Assembly (NCBI RefSeq): GCF_021502575.1
Contig: NZ_JAKFGN010000003.1
Location: 556,501-620,500 of the forward strand
Direction of reading: 5' to 3'
Length of the DNA stretch: 64,000 bases
Origin: Bradyrhizobium sp. G127
GTDB taxonomy: Bacteria > Pseudomonadota > Alphaproteobacteria > Rhizobiales > Xanthobacteraceae
The position numbers and the translations under genes were made by a program. Under the pieces are notes generated by a model, which was not told the DNA's origin, searched no databases, and saw nothing but the letters and a program-made list of their open reading frames with translations. Shown here piece by piece: positions 32,186 through 40,902 of this stretch; within the stretch, counting starts at the first letter, position 1, and every line of letters begins with the position of its first letter.

Positions 32186-34351
32186 ATGAACAGGACAGTT
32201 TTCTCGCTTCCCGCGCAGAGTGAATACCGGGCCGCCCGCGGCCTGGACGTGACGCGTTCCGTCGAGCATTTTACCGGCGGAGCGGCGCTCGACCGGCTGA
32301 TCGAGCAACTCGACACCCGCCGCGGCGTGGTTCTGTCGTCGGGCACCACGGTACCGGGCCGCTATGAGAGCTTCGATCTCGGCTTTGCCGATCCGCCGCT
32401 GCGGCTGGAATCCACCGGAACGGATTTCTTCATCGAGGCGCTGAACGCGCGCGGCAAGGTGCTGGTCGCGTTTCTGAGCCAGACCCTGAAGGAGCCTTGC
32501 GCGGTCATCACCGAGAAGAGCGCGACACGCCTTGCAGGCCATATCGTGCGCGGCGACGCTCCGGTGGACGAGGACCAGCGCACGCGGCGCGCATCCGTCG
32601 TGTCGCTGGTGCGCGATATCATCGCGGCGTTCAGTTCGCCGAATGATGGGCTGCTCGGCCTGTTCGGCGCCTTCGCCTACGATCTCGTGTTCCAGTTCGA
32701 AGACCTGAAGCAGAAGCGCACGCGCGAGAAGGATCAGCGCGACATCGTTCTCTACATTCCCGACCGCATTCTGGCCTATGACCGCGCCACGGGACGTGGC
32801 GTGATCCTGAGCTACGATTTTGCGTGGGACGGGCAATCGACCAAAGGCCTCGATCGCGAAACGCCGCAGAGCGTTTACGCCAAGACCAAGCGCGAGGGCT
32901 TTGCCGATCACGCGCCCGGCGTCTATCAGGAAACCGTCGAAACCGCGCGCAAGGCATTCGCGCGCGGCGACCTTTTCGAGGCGGTGCCGGGACAGTTGTT
33001 CGCCGAACCGTGCGAGCGCACCCCGGCCGAAGTGTTCCAGCGGCTGTGCAGGATCAACCCTTCTCCTTATGGCGCGCTGATCAATCTCGGCGAGGGCGAA
33101 TTCCTGGTGGCGGCGTCGCCGGAAATGTTCGTGCGTTCCGACGGACGGCGGATCGAGACCTGTCCGATCTCGGGCACCATCGCGCGCGGCGTGGACGCCA
33201 TCAGCGACGCCAAGCAGATTCAGGAGCTGCTCAATTCGCAGAAGGACGAATTCGAGCTCAACATGTGCACCGACGTCGATCGCAACGACAAGGCGCGGGT
33301 CTGTGTGCCGGGGTCGATCAAGGTGCTGGCGCGGCGGCAGATCGAGACCTATTCCAAGCTGTTTCACACCGTCGATCATGTCGAAGGCATGCTGCGTCCG
33401 GGGTTTGATGCACTGGACGGTTTCCTCACCCACGCCTGGGCTGTCACCGTCACCGGCGCGCCGAAGCTGTGGGCGATGCAGTTCGTGGAAGATCACGAAC
33501 GGTCGTCGCGTCGCTGGTATGCCGGCGCTCTCGGCTTCATCGGCTTCGACGGCAGCATCAACACCGGCCTCACCATCCGCACCATCCGCATGAAGGACGG
33601 CCTCGCCGAAGTGCGCGTCGGCGCGACGCTGTTGTTCGATAGCGATCCCGTCGCCGAGGAGAAGGAATGCCAGACCAAGGCGGCGGCGCTGTTTCAGGCG
33701 CTGCGCGGCGATCCGCCGAAGCCGCTGTCAGCCTTCCAGCCCGATGCGTCAGGATCCGGCAAGCGGGTGCTGCTGATCGATCACGAGGATTCGTTCGTGC
33801 ACATGCTGGCGGATTATTTCCGTCAGGTCGGCGCCACCGTCACCGTCACCCGGCACAATCACGCGCTCGCACTGCTGAAGACGGAAAAATACGATCTGCT
33901 GGTGCTGTCTCCGGGTCCGGGCCGGCCGCAGGATTTCGGCGTTTCGAAATTCATCGGCGCGGCGCTTGAGAAGAAGCTGCCGGTGTTCGGTGTCTGTCTC
34001 GGCGTGCAGGCGATCGGCGAATATTTCGGCGGCAAGCTCGGACAACTGCCGTTGCCGGCGCACGGGCGGCCTTCGCGTGTTCAGGTGCGCGGCGGCACGC
34101 TGATGGGTAACCTGCCGAACGAAGTCACCATCGGCCGCTATCACTCGCTCTATGTCGAGCGCGACGGCATGCCGGACGTGCTGCAGGTCACCGCGACGAC
34201 GGAGGATGGAATCGCGATGGCCATCGAGCACAAGACGCTGCCGGTCGGCGGCGTGCAGTTTCATCCAGAGTCGCTGATGTCGCTGGAAGGCAACGTCGGA
34301 CTGCGGATCGTGGAGAATGCATTTCGCCTTGGCCAGAAGGCCAATGCCTGA
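32186..34351 (+). CDS. trpE(G): Anthranilate synthase, fused components I and II
   Basis: 721 residues. Converts chorismate and glutamine to anthranilate, the first step of tryptophan synthesis. The TrpE part spans about 1-510: EAVPGQLFAEPCERTP, then ETCPISGTIARG, RNDKARVCVPGS and GALGFIGFDGSINTGLTIRT, all chorismate-binding motifs. The C-terminal ~190 residues are a class I glutamine amidotransferase with nucleophile Cys in FGVCLGVQAIGEYFG near residue 613 and the His/Glu pair in VQFHPESLMS. The fused form is typical of rhizobia and relatives. Transcription passes through the trp attenuator. apt follows 35 bases after the stop. Confidence 0.97.
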   Translation: MNRTVFSLPAQSEYRAARGLDVTRSVEHFTGGAALDRLIEQLDTRRGVVLSSGTTVPGRYESFDLGFADPPLRLESTGTDFFIEALNARGKVLVAFLSQTLKEPCAVITEKSATRLAGHIVRGDAPVDEDQRTRRASVVSLVRDIIAAFSSPNDGLLGLFGAFAYDLVFQFEDLKQKRTREKDQRDIVLYIPDRILAYDRATGRGVILSYDFAWDGQSTKGLDRETPQSVYAKTKREGFADHAPGVYQETVETARKAFARGDLFEAVPGQLFAEPCERTPAEVFQRLCRINPSPYGALINLGEGEFLVAASPEMFVRSDGRRIETCPISGTIARGVDAISDAKQIQELLNSQKDEFELNMCTDVDRNDKARVCVPGSIKVLARRQIETYSKLFHTVDHVEGMLRPGFDALDGFLTHAWAVTVTGAPKLWAMQFVEDHERSSRRWYAGALGFIGFDGSINTGLTIRTIRMKDGLAEVRVGATLLFDSDPVAEEKECQTKAAALFQALRGDPPKPLSAFQPDASGSGKRVLLIDHEDSFVHMLADYFRQVGATVTVTRHNHALALLKTEKYDLLVLSPGPGRPQDFGVSKFIGAALEKKLPVFGVCLGVQAIGEYFGGKLGQLPLPAHGRPSRVQVRGGTLMGNLPNEVTIGRYHSLYVERDGMPDVLQVTATTEDGIAMAIEHKTLPVGGVQFHPESLMSLEGNVGLRIVENAFRLGQKANA

Positions 34352-34385
34352 GCAGCCATTTTCTTGAGATTTTGAAAGACGCCAT

Positions 34386-34925
34386 ATGACTCTTGCAGAC
34401 GATTTGAAGGCCACGGTCCGCGCCATTCCGGACTATCCGAAACCCGGCATCATCTTCCGCGACATCACAACGCTGCTGGGGAATGCATGGGCCTTTCGCC
34501 GCGCGGTCGATGAACTGGTGCAGCCGTGGGCCGGCTCCAAGATCGACAAGGTCGCAGGCATGGAAGCGCGCGGGTTCATCCTCGGCGGCGCGGTCGCGCA
34601 TCAGGTCTCCGCGGGCTTCGTGCCAATCCGCAAGAAGGGCAAGCTGCCGCACACCACGGTGCGGATCGCTTACTCGCTGGAATACGGCCTTGATGAAATG
34701 GAAATGCATGCCGATGCCATCCAGCCCGGCGAGCGCGTCATCCTGATCGACGATCTGATCGCGACCGGCGGCACGGCCGAGGGCGCGGTCAAGCTGCTGC
34801 GCCAGATCGGCGCCAATGTTGTCGCGGCATGTTTCATCATCGATCTCCCGGATCTCGGCGGCGCGGCCAAGCTGCGCGCGATGGACGTGCCGGTGCGCAC
34901 GCTGATGACGTTCGACGGGCACTGA
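34386..34925 (+). CDS. apt: Adenine phosphoribosyltransferase
   Basis: A 179-residue purine salvage enzyme that makes AMP from adenine and PRPP. Signatures: [18 protein letters not shown] at the N-terminus, [16 protein letters not shown] near 56, and the PRPP-binding loop [21 protein letters not shown] near 118. The length is normal. The ATG lies 34 bases after the trpE(G) stop, so co-transcription is possible. A purine permease of the AzgA type lies elsewhere in this window (57159), but not adjacent. Confidence 0.95.
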   Translation: MTLADDLKATVRAIPDYPKPGIIFRDITTLLGNAWAFRRAVDELVQPWAGSKIDKVAGMEARGFILGGAVAHQVSAGFVPIRKKGKLPHTTVRIAYSLEYGLDEMEMHADAIQPGERVILIDDLIATGGTAEGAVKLLRQIGANVVAACFIIDLPDLGGAAKLRAMDVPVRTLMTFDGH

Positions 34926-34943
34926 CAACAACGAGGGCGGCAA

Positions 34944-35744
34944 ATGGATCTGGAGCTTAAGGGCAAGATCGCCGTCGTCACCGGCGGAACGCGGGGCATC
35001 GGCAAGGCCATTGCCCGCTCGCTCGCGGGCGAAGGCATGGACGTCGCCATCGTCGGGCGTGATCTGGAAGCGGCAAAGGCGACGGCGTCGGAAATTGCCG
35101 GCGAAACCGGCCGGACCGTGCGCGCCTATTCGGCGGACACCGGCAAGGATGACGCGGTGCGCGCCGCGGTCGCCGCGATCCGCAACGACTTCGGCCGGAT
35201 TGATGTGCTGGTGAACAGCGCGGCGCAGCCAAGTGGACAGGCCAAGCCGCCATCCTTGAGCGAAATCACCGACGAGATTTTCTGGAGCGACGTTAACGTC
35301 AAGGTGATGGGATACTTGCGCATGGCGCGTGAGGTGGCCCCCTTGATGACGGCGCAGGGCTGGGGCCGCATTATCAACATTAGCGGACTCGGCGCGCGGC
35401 AGACCGGCACCACGGTCGGCAGCATCCGCAATGTCGGCGTGGCGGCGCTGACCAAGAACCTTGCGGATGAACTGGGGCCGAAGGGCATCAATGTGACCTG
35501 TGTTCATCCCGGTCTCACGCGAACGGAGAAAACGCCGGGCGTGATCGAGTGGCGCGCCGGCATCCAGAAAAAGACGAAGGAGGAGGTCGAGAAGGCGATG
35601 AACGATCTCAATACGATCCGCCGCCTCGTTACCGCCGAGGAAATCGGCTATATCGTCGCGTTTCTCGCCTCGCCGAAGTCGATCGCCATCAACGGCGACG
35701 TCATCGCTGCCGGCGGCGGCATCCCCGGCAGCATCTACTACTGA
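34944..35744 (+). CDS. Short-chain dehydrogenase lacking the usual YxxxK pair
   Basis: 266 residues, Rossmann fold SDR. Cofactor site VVTGGTRGIGKAIARSLAGEG near residue 12 and NNAQ-like VNSAAQPSGQAK near 91 are typical. The Ser region IINISGLG is present, but aligning on ALTKNLADEL puts Gly and Asn where the catalytic Tyr and Lys normally lie (GSIRN in place of YxxSK). The enzyme is therefore either a divergent subgroup or not an ordinary reductase. It follows apt by 18 bases; the end is convergent with a ParA-like gene. Confidence 0.87.
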   Translation: MDLELKGKIAVVTGGTRGIGKAIARSLAGEGMDVAIVGRDLEAAKATASEIAGETGRTVRAYSADTGKDDAVRAAVAAIRNDFGRIDVLVNSAAQPSGQAKPPSLSEITDEIFWSDVNVKVMGYLRMAREVAPLMTAQGWGRIINISGLGARQTGTTVGSIRNVGVAALTKNLADELGPKGINVTCVHPGLTRTEKTPGVIEWRAGIQKKTKEEVEKAMNDLNTIRRLVTAEEIGYIVAFLASPKSIAINGDVIAAGGGIPGSIYY

Positions 35745-35748
35745 TCCC

Positions 35749-36417
35749 TCACAACTTGTGCAGGATCAGATTCAATTCCAGCTCGCGAAAGCGGGTGTAA
35801 TTGTTGCGCACCCACTGATGCAGTTCCGATGACTGGTCGTGGTTGGCGCGCAGATAGTGCGAGAACGAGAAGTTCAGCCGGCCGATGATCGACTTGAGGA
35901 ACGCGGGCAGTGCTGCGATCCTGAACGGCCGAGCGCCTGCGAAAGCCTGAGGCAGCGCGCCCCAAAGGACATGTTCGTTTTCGACCGGCACCAGCGCGGC
36001 ATTGGGAAATGTCGCGCGCAGCATCTGCCAGGCAACGGTCGAAGCACGGTCGCGGTCGGGGATGAAGAGGATGATGGGGTCGATGCCGCGGCGTTCGGCT
36101 TCCTTGATGAAGCCGATTTCCGCGATAACCTTGAAAAACTCGTCGAAGGCGTGAAATCCGAGATCGATGACTTTGGGCACACCGTCATTGACGATCAGCC
36201 GGTCCATCAGCGCCATCTGGCCGAACGTGTCGCTGATGAGGGCGGTTTCTGTGACACCGGGAAGGTAGTCGAGGAGCGAGGGCTCGCGCAGGTTGATGTC
36301 GAAGGCCGATACTGCGCCGTTCTTCAACAGCAGAAACTCCGTCAGCACCCGGGCGATCAGCGTCTTGCCGACCGCAGGTCGGGGAGAGCAGACGATATAA
36401 ACGGGCGTGCGGCGCAT
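35749..36417 (-). CDS. ParA/MinD-like P-loop protein with degenerate Walker A
   Basis: 222 residues. The N-terminus resembles a MinD-type ATPase, but the P-loop reads SPRPAVGKTLIARVL (residues 11-25): the signature Lys of KGGxGKT is Arg and the two Gly are Pro-Ala. FDINLREPSLLDYLPG near 39 resembles the switch I region. No membrane segment. It begins 16 bases after the upstream gene, a second ParA-like protein with an intact P-loop, so the two are an operon and may form a heteromer. Partner DNA or cargo is not apparent (no parB or parS). Function unknown. Confidence 0.78.
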   Translation of the reverse strand: MRRTPVYIVCSPRPAVGKTLIARVLTEFLLLKNGAVSAFDINLREPSLLDYLPGVTETALISDTFGQMALMDRLIVNDGVPKVIDLGFHAFDEFFKVIAEIGFIKEAERRGIDPIILFIPDRDRASTVAWQMLRATFPNAALVPVENEHVLWGALPQAFAGARPFRIAALPAFLKSIIGRLNFSFSHYLRANHDQSSELHQWVRNNYTRFRELELNLILHKL

Positions 36418-36433
36418 CCGCGATGTCCGGCGG

Positions 36434-37192
36434 TCAAATCTCGCCTGTATGTGTCCGCGGCTTGTCCTTCGAGCCCACGATTTCCGTCAGCTTGATGCGG
36501 TCAAATTCGCCCCAGACGTTGCCGAGCCAGTGGCGGACATAGCCGCGCAGCACGAACGAATAGTTTGCGGGCTCGTCTTTCACGCCCTTATTGGCGACGA
36601 ATTTCAGGAACGGCACCGAGGCGACTTCGACTTGCTCGTAGGCCATTTCGTTCAGTTTCGGGATCGTCAGTTCGGTCGCGTTCTTGATGCGGTGGAAATA
36701 GGAGTTGTAGGTTGCCTGATCCCATTCGAAGAAGCTGGTGTTGTTGATGAAGTTTTTCACCAGAAAGTACTTCGCTCCGTCCATGAAATTCGCCGTCTCG
36801 GCGATTTCATCGAGCGATGCGATGGACGGTCCGAGGATGTGGAACACGGCGAATGTGATCTGGCCGGATTTGGCGGCATCGAGGAAGCCGATGTCACGCA
36901 ACGCGGCCAGCGTCGGCGATAGAAGTCCTGCGCGGACGTCGATCACGGTGACGCTGGTGCCCGAGGTGTTCAGCGTATCGAAGATTTTCATCTGATCGGA
37001 TGTGGAGGTCACATCGACGATCTCGGTGATGTCCGGATGAAACCGTTTCAGGGTCCCGCGCGGCGCTTCGGTATCGAAAGCGCGGGTCGGGATGTTATTT
37101 GCGCTGAAATAGTCGAGAACGGTGCGGGAAACCGTGGTCTTGCCGACCCCGCCCTTGTCCGCGCCCACTACGATCACTGCCGGTTTCGCCAT
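36434..37192 (-). CDS. ParA/MinD-like ATPase
   Basis: A 252-residue P-loop ATPase with a canonical deviant Walker A (KGGVGKTT, residues 13-20), switch-like TRAFDTEAPRGTLKRF near 36, and Walker B-type VTVIDVRAGLL near 80. It has a long C-terminal part without an obvious second domain. I prefer the ATG at 37192 (AAAGGGG upstream); the frame opens at 37213. It is first in a two-gene operon with the degenerate partner downstream. The context gives no clue to cargo; not linked to oriC or flagellar genes in this window. Confidence 0.82.
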   Translation of the reverse strand: MAKPAVIVVGADKGGVGKTTVSRTVLDYFSANNIPTRAFDTEAPRGTLKRFHPDITEIVDVTSTSDQMKIFDTLNTSGTSVTVIDVRAGLLSPTLAALRDIGFLDAAKSGQITFAVFHILGPSIASLDEIAETANFMDGAKYFLVKNFINNTSFFEWDQATYNSYFHRIKNATELTIPKLNEMAYEQVEVASVPFLKFVANKGVKDEPANYSFVLRGYVRHWLGNVWGEFDRIKLTEIVGSKDKPRTHTGEI

Positions 37193-37336
37193 AAGACCCC
37201 TTTTACGCACCAAACACGCCCGCCTGACGACGGCAGCTTAGCCTGCTTTCTGGCGGAACATGGCAGAAACGAGAGATAATTCAATTCTTGACGGGACGGT
37301 TATACTTAATAACCACCGGCTTCTTGGGCTGAGGGG

Positions 37337-38494
37337 TTATCGGCGGCCCCAGGGGCCAAGGATGGAGCCGCTGGGCGACGGAGTTGGCGCGGGGGAACTA
37401 TCCCACGGGCCCCTGCGGGGAGCCTCGGGCGGCGCCTGGGGCCGCGTCCCGTCATATTGTGGTTCACCATGACCGCTCTCATCGATGGTTTCCCCGCCGG
37501 GCAACGGCAATGGGCCGGGATCGCGGCCGCCGGCATATTGCACCAGCGCTTTGACGCGAGAATCGACCGAAGGATGGGTGGCGAACAGGTCGGCAAAGCC
37601 TTCGCGCGGATTGTCGATGCACATTTCCATGACGGCTGAGGTTGCGCCCGGCAGTTCGCCGCGGCCCTCGATCTTGCGCAGCGCCATGATCATGGCATCG
37701 GGGTCCTTGGTCAGTTCGACCGAGCCTGCATCCGCCAGCAGTTCGCGCGAGCGCGACAGCGCAAAGCGCACCACCAGCGACAGCCCCCATGCCAGGCCGA
37801 TCAGTGCTATGGCCAGCAGGATAATTCCGAACGCGCCGCCGCCTTTCCTGTCGCTGTCCGACGAGGATCGTCCGCCGCTGAATCTCCAGTTTGAATTGAA
37901 GACCATCCGGAAAACCAGTTCGGCGACGAAGCCGATCACGCCGGCGATGATCACGGCGACCACCATCAGCTGCACGTCGCCGTTGCGGATATGGGTCAGC
38001 TCATGGCCGAGAACCGCTTCCATCTCCCGGTCGTTGAGCGCATTCAGCAAGCCGCTGGTGACCGAGATCGAATACTGGCGGCGGTTGAGGCCGGAGGCGA
38101 AGGCATTGAGCGCACTGTCATCGACGATCTTGAGTTTCGGCATCGGGATGCCGCGGGAGATGCAGAGATTTTCGAGCAGGTTGTAGAGCCGTGGCTGCTC
38201 CTGCCGCGTCACCTCATGGCCGCCGGTGACGGCATCGATGATCGACTGGTTGAAGAAATAGGCGATCACGATCCAGAGCGCGGACCCAATGGTGGCGTAG
38301 GGAAAGGCCCGGATCAGGTCGCGGGTCGCGAGAACGATGTAATCGTCGAACGGCCGTTGGCTGTTCATGACCGCTTCCGCGATCAGCGCGCCGGCGAACA
38401 CCATGACATAGACGAGCAGGAACAGGCCGCCGAGCAGCAGCATCGAACGAAACTTGTTCGATGCGATATGCGTGTAAAGACCGTACGCGGCCAT
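37337..38494 (-). CDS. M48 family metallopeptidase, HtpX-like
   Basis: 385 residues. Inner-membrane zinc peptidase with N-terminal helices (MLLLGGLFLLVYVMVFAGALIAE near 18 and ATIGSALWIVIAYFF near 67), the zinc motif HELTH at 164-168, further helices after it, and a second Glu in SRELLADAGSVELT. The C-terminal ~60 residues are a Pro/Gly-rich, probably unstructured tail. HtpX-like proteases degrade damaged membrane proteins. It follows lemA by about 35 bases in the same direction, a common LemA/M48 pairing. Confidence 0.92.
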   Translation of the reverse strand: MAAYGLYTHIASNKFRSMLLLGGLFLLVYVMVFAGALIAEAVMNSQRPFDDYIVLATRDLIRAFPYATIGSALWIVIAYFFNQSIIDAVTGGHEVTRQEQPRLYNLLENLCISRGIPMPKLKIVDDSALNAFASGLNRRQYSISVTSGLLNALNDREMEAVLGHELTHIRNGDVQLMVVAVIIAGVIGFVAELVFRMVFNSNWRFSGGRSSSDSDRKGGGAFGIILLAIALIGLAWGLSLVVRFALSRSRELLADAGSVELTKDPDAMIMALRKIEGRGELPGATSAVMEMCIDNPREGFADLFATHPSVDSRVKALVQYAGGRDPGPLPLPGGETIDESGHGEPQYDGTRPQAPPEAPRRGPWDSSPAPTPSPSGSILGPWGRR

Positions 38495-38529
38495 GATGCG
38501 CTGCTCGCCGTTGCCGGAATTTCAGGCGG

Positions 38530-39090
38530 TCAGAACTTGACCGACGGCGCCTGTTCGAGTTGTCCGCGCTGCTCGCCGAGATCGAAGAAATCCTTCTTCG
38601 TAAAGCCGAGCGCACCCGCGAACAAAGCCGCCGGCAATTGCTGGATGCCGGTGTTGTATTCCTGAACAGCGTTGTTGAAGAAGCGGCGGCTGGCGGCGAT
38701 CTTGTTTTCGATGTCCGACAGTTCGGACTGCAACTGCTGGAAATTCGCGTTGGCCTTGAGGTCTGGATAGGCCTCCGACAGTGCGATCAGCCGGCCGAGC
38801 GCGGCGCTGAGCTGGCCTTCGGCCGCAGATACCTGCGCGGGTCCCTGCGCGGAGATCGCCGTGTTGCGCGCTTTCACCACGTCTTCCAGCGTGCCCTTCT
38901 CGTGCGTGGCGTAGCCTTTGACCGTCTCGACGAGGTTCGGGATCAGATCGTGGCGCTGCTTGAGCTGCACGTCGATGTCGGCGAAGGCCTGCGAGACGCG
39001 CTGTGCCAGCGCCACAAGCCGGTTGTAGGCGCCGAACGCGAACAGGGCGATGACGACGATGACACCGAGTAAAATCCAGCCGGACGACAT
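38530..39090 (-). CDS. LemA family protein
   Basis: 186 residues. One N-terminal membrane helix (GWILLGVIVVIALFAFGAY) followed by a coiled helical domain with the family motif NRLVALAQRVSQAFADIDVQLKQRHDLIPNLV and ENKIAASRRFFNNAVQEYN. LemA proteins have an unknown function in the envelope, with the bulk of the protein outside the cytoplasm. The M48 peptidase follows at once, a pairing repeated in many genomes, suggesting a shared membrane quality-control role. Confidence 0.93.
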   Translation of the reverse strand: MSSGWILLGVIVVIALFAFGAYNRLVALAQRVSQAFADIDVQLKQRHDLIPNLVETVKGYATHEKGTLEDVVKARNTAISAQGPAQVSAAEGQLSAALGRLIALSEAYPDLKANANFQQLQSELSDIENKIAASRRFFNNAVQEYNTGIQQLPAALFAGALGFTKKDFFDLGEQRGQLEQAPSVKF

Positions 39091-39228
39091 GAGGGAAAGC
39101 TCCTTGAGGACAACGAATGACCGAACCTAGCCGAAAATGCCGGCGCGCGGCAGGGCCACATGGCGGCTTCGTCACGATTAGATTGTCCGCAAGGCGAATG
39201 GGTTCAATGATTTGACGAAATTCATGAA

Positions 39229-39258
39229 AAATCCCGCCCCGATGCGGGGGCGGGATTT
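39229..39258 (-). terminator. Intrinsic terminator after the COG4315-like gene
   Basis: AAATCCCGCCCC (39229-39240) pairs with GGGGCGGGATTT (39247-39258), a 12-bp stem. On the minus strand it is followed by TTCATG, with the T-run (ATTTTT) formed by the end of the stem. It lies 35 bp past the gene's stop. Confidence 0.85.
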
Positions 39259-39292
39259 ATGAACGAGCGCGTTTGATGGCAGATTTCTCCGC

Positions 39293-39673
39293 TCAGGGCT
39301 TGGCGATGTGCCAGGCGCCGTTCAGGAAGCCGTCGCCTGTGGTGTCGCCGGGCTTGGTGTCCTTGGCGAAGGTGTAGACCGGCTTGCCCTTGAGCGCCCA
39401 CATCTTGCTGCCGTCATCGCGGGTGACGATGGTCCAGTCGCCCGCGGGCTTGGCATCGCCGGCTGCCATCAGCGGCGGCCAGTTGGTGGCGCAGGGACCG
39501 TTGCAGGCCGACTTGCCGTCGCTGTCCTTGTCGAATGTGTAGAGCGTCATGCCTTTGGCATCGACGTAAGCCTTGCCCTTCGGCGTATCGGCGACCTTCG
39601 CGGCCTGGGCGAACGCGGCGCTTGAAGCGAGCATGAGAGTCAAAGCCGCCATCGCGGCGAATGTTTTGGACAT
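39293..39673 (-). CDS. Small secreted repeat protein, COG4315-like
   Basis: 126 residues. Signal peptide (MAALTLMLASSAAFAQ, cleavage near residue 22). The mature part has two repeats of the secreted lipoprotein motif: GMTLYTFDKDSDGKSACNGPCATNWPP and KPVYTFAKDTKPGDTTGDG, with the Y-T-F-x-K-D core and a CxxxC. There is no lipobox Cys. It belongs to the periplasmic/extracellular family of unknown function (PF03640-type repeats). Monocistronic with a terminator. Confidence 0.88.
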   Translation of the reverse strand: MSKTFAAMAALTLMLASSAAFAQAAKVADTPKGKAYVDAKGMTLYTFDKDSDGKSACNGPCATNWPPLMAAGDAKPAGDWTIVTRDDGSKMWALKGKPVYTFAKDTKPGDTTGDGFLNGAWHIAKP

Positions 39674-39745
39674 CGCTGTTGTACTCCTGATGAATTCTGC
39701 GTCGGACGCAAACGCGTCATCAGGACAAACTCCGGCGCGGGAGAA

Positions 39746-40735
39746 TTATTCCGGGACTATGCGTTCGCCATTGAAAACCGCATCGCCCCAGTTCCATTTC
39801 TTTGCGCGCTTATATGCGGCCTTGTCCCGGTGCGGCACGCTCTCCGTCTGGACACCCTTGGCGGTGCAGAGTTTAGCGGTCACGGCAATCTTGGTGGTCT
39901 GCGGCTGGGCCAGTACGCGAACAGCGCGTTGCGAGGCTGGTTTGCGCGACAGGATGATGTAACTGAATTTTTCATCCTCATAGGGAAGTTCGGCGTCCTT
40001 GAGGTGTTTATGCGCGCGGGACCGTTGCAGGCGCTGGGAAAAATGACACCAGTCCGGCGCGATCAGCGGACATGCTGCATCGTGGGGGCAGGGCGCGATC
40101 ACATGCGCGCCAACTGCAAGCAGTCGCGTGCGCAGGTCGATGATCCGCGCATATCCGGCCGGCGTACCCGGATCGACGACGAGCAATGTATCGCGCGTCC
40201 TGGCCCACATCGCGTCAGCGAATGCCGCGCGTTCGCTCTCGCTTAGTTCATTGATGACGTAACTTGCGACCACGAGATCCGCTTCCGGCGCGGTGGCGAG
40301 CAGTTTGCGTGCGTCGCCGGACTGATAGTGGATCGGGGTGAGGCGCGGGTTCGACTGGGCGAGCGCGAGGGCGAGATCGCGCAGCGCCGTGTTGGCATCG
40401 AGAAGGTTGAAACTGCCGAGCGATGCAAAAGTCTCCGCCGCCGCCCATGTCGCCGTCCCCGGTCCCGCGCCGATATCGAGCAGGCTCTGCGGCGCAAAAC
40501 CCGGGTTGATTTCCGTGAGCGCATTCAGGCTCGCCGCGATGGCGGCATAGGTCGCGGGCATCCGCGCCAGCGCATAGGTCAGCGCGTCATCGCCGGTCCT
40601 GATGCGGCCCGAGCCGCCGCCGCTGCGATAGGTCTGCGAGATCGCAGCCGCCCGCTGCGCGGCATCGTTGCGCGACAGGCCTTCGGCCTTGCGTGCGAGC
40701 GCGGCCTGTAGCTCGGCGGGGAGGTTAGGAATCAT
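39746..40735 (-). CDS. Rsm22-like small ribosomal subunit methyltransferase
   Basis: 329 residues. N-terminal LSRNDAAQRAAAISQTYR and a SAM-dependent methyltransferase core (SLLDIGAGPGTATWAA near residue 85, ASYVINELSE near 155) match the Rsm22 family, linked in mitochondria to the small ribosomal subunit. A C-terminal Cys set (HDAACPLIAPDWCHFSQRLQR) may bind an iron-sulfur cluster or zinc, as proposed for the family. Bacterial function is not established. A single gene, preceded by an intergenic repeat. Confidence 0.86.
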   Translation of the reverse strand: MIPNLPAELQAALARKAEGLSRNDAAQRAAAISQTYRSGGGSGRIRTGDDALTYALARMPATYAAIAASLNALTEINPGFAPQSLLDIGAGPGTATWAAAETFASLGSFNLLDANTALRDLALALAQSNPRLTPIHYQSGDARKLLATAPEADLVVASYVINELSESERAAFADAMWARTRDTLLVVDPGTPAGYARIIDLRTRLLAVGAHVIAPCPHDAACPLIAPDWCHFSQRLQRSRAHKHLKDAELPYEDEKFSYIILSRKPASQRAVRVLAQPQTTKIAVTAKLCTAKGVQTESVPHRDKAAYKRAKKWNWGDAVFNGERIVPE

Positions 40736-40767
40736 GGCTTGGGTGTGGCCTCTCGACCCGGCTTCCC

Positions 40768-40871
40768 ATCATCCTGAGGTGCGAGCGCTTGCGAGCCTCG
40801 AAGGGTGACGGCGTGACGTGCTGCCCATCCTTCGAGGCTCGCCATCAATGTGGCTCGCAGCTCTGGATGAC
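40768..40871. repeat. Dispersed palindromic repeat, family A, copy 3
   Basis: GCGAGCCTCGAAGG (40791-40804) is perfectly inverted at 40829-40842 (14 bp, 24-base spacer). The core CATCCTGAGGTGCGAGCGCT precedes the first arm. It lies between the rsm22-like and smc genes. Confidence 0.8.
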
Positions 40872-40902
40872 GCCTCCCAAACGGGGAGGGGGTAAGGAAA
40901 CA

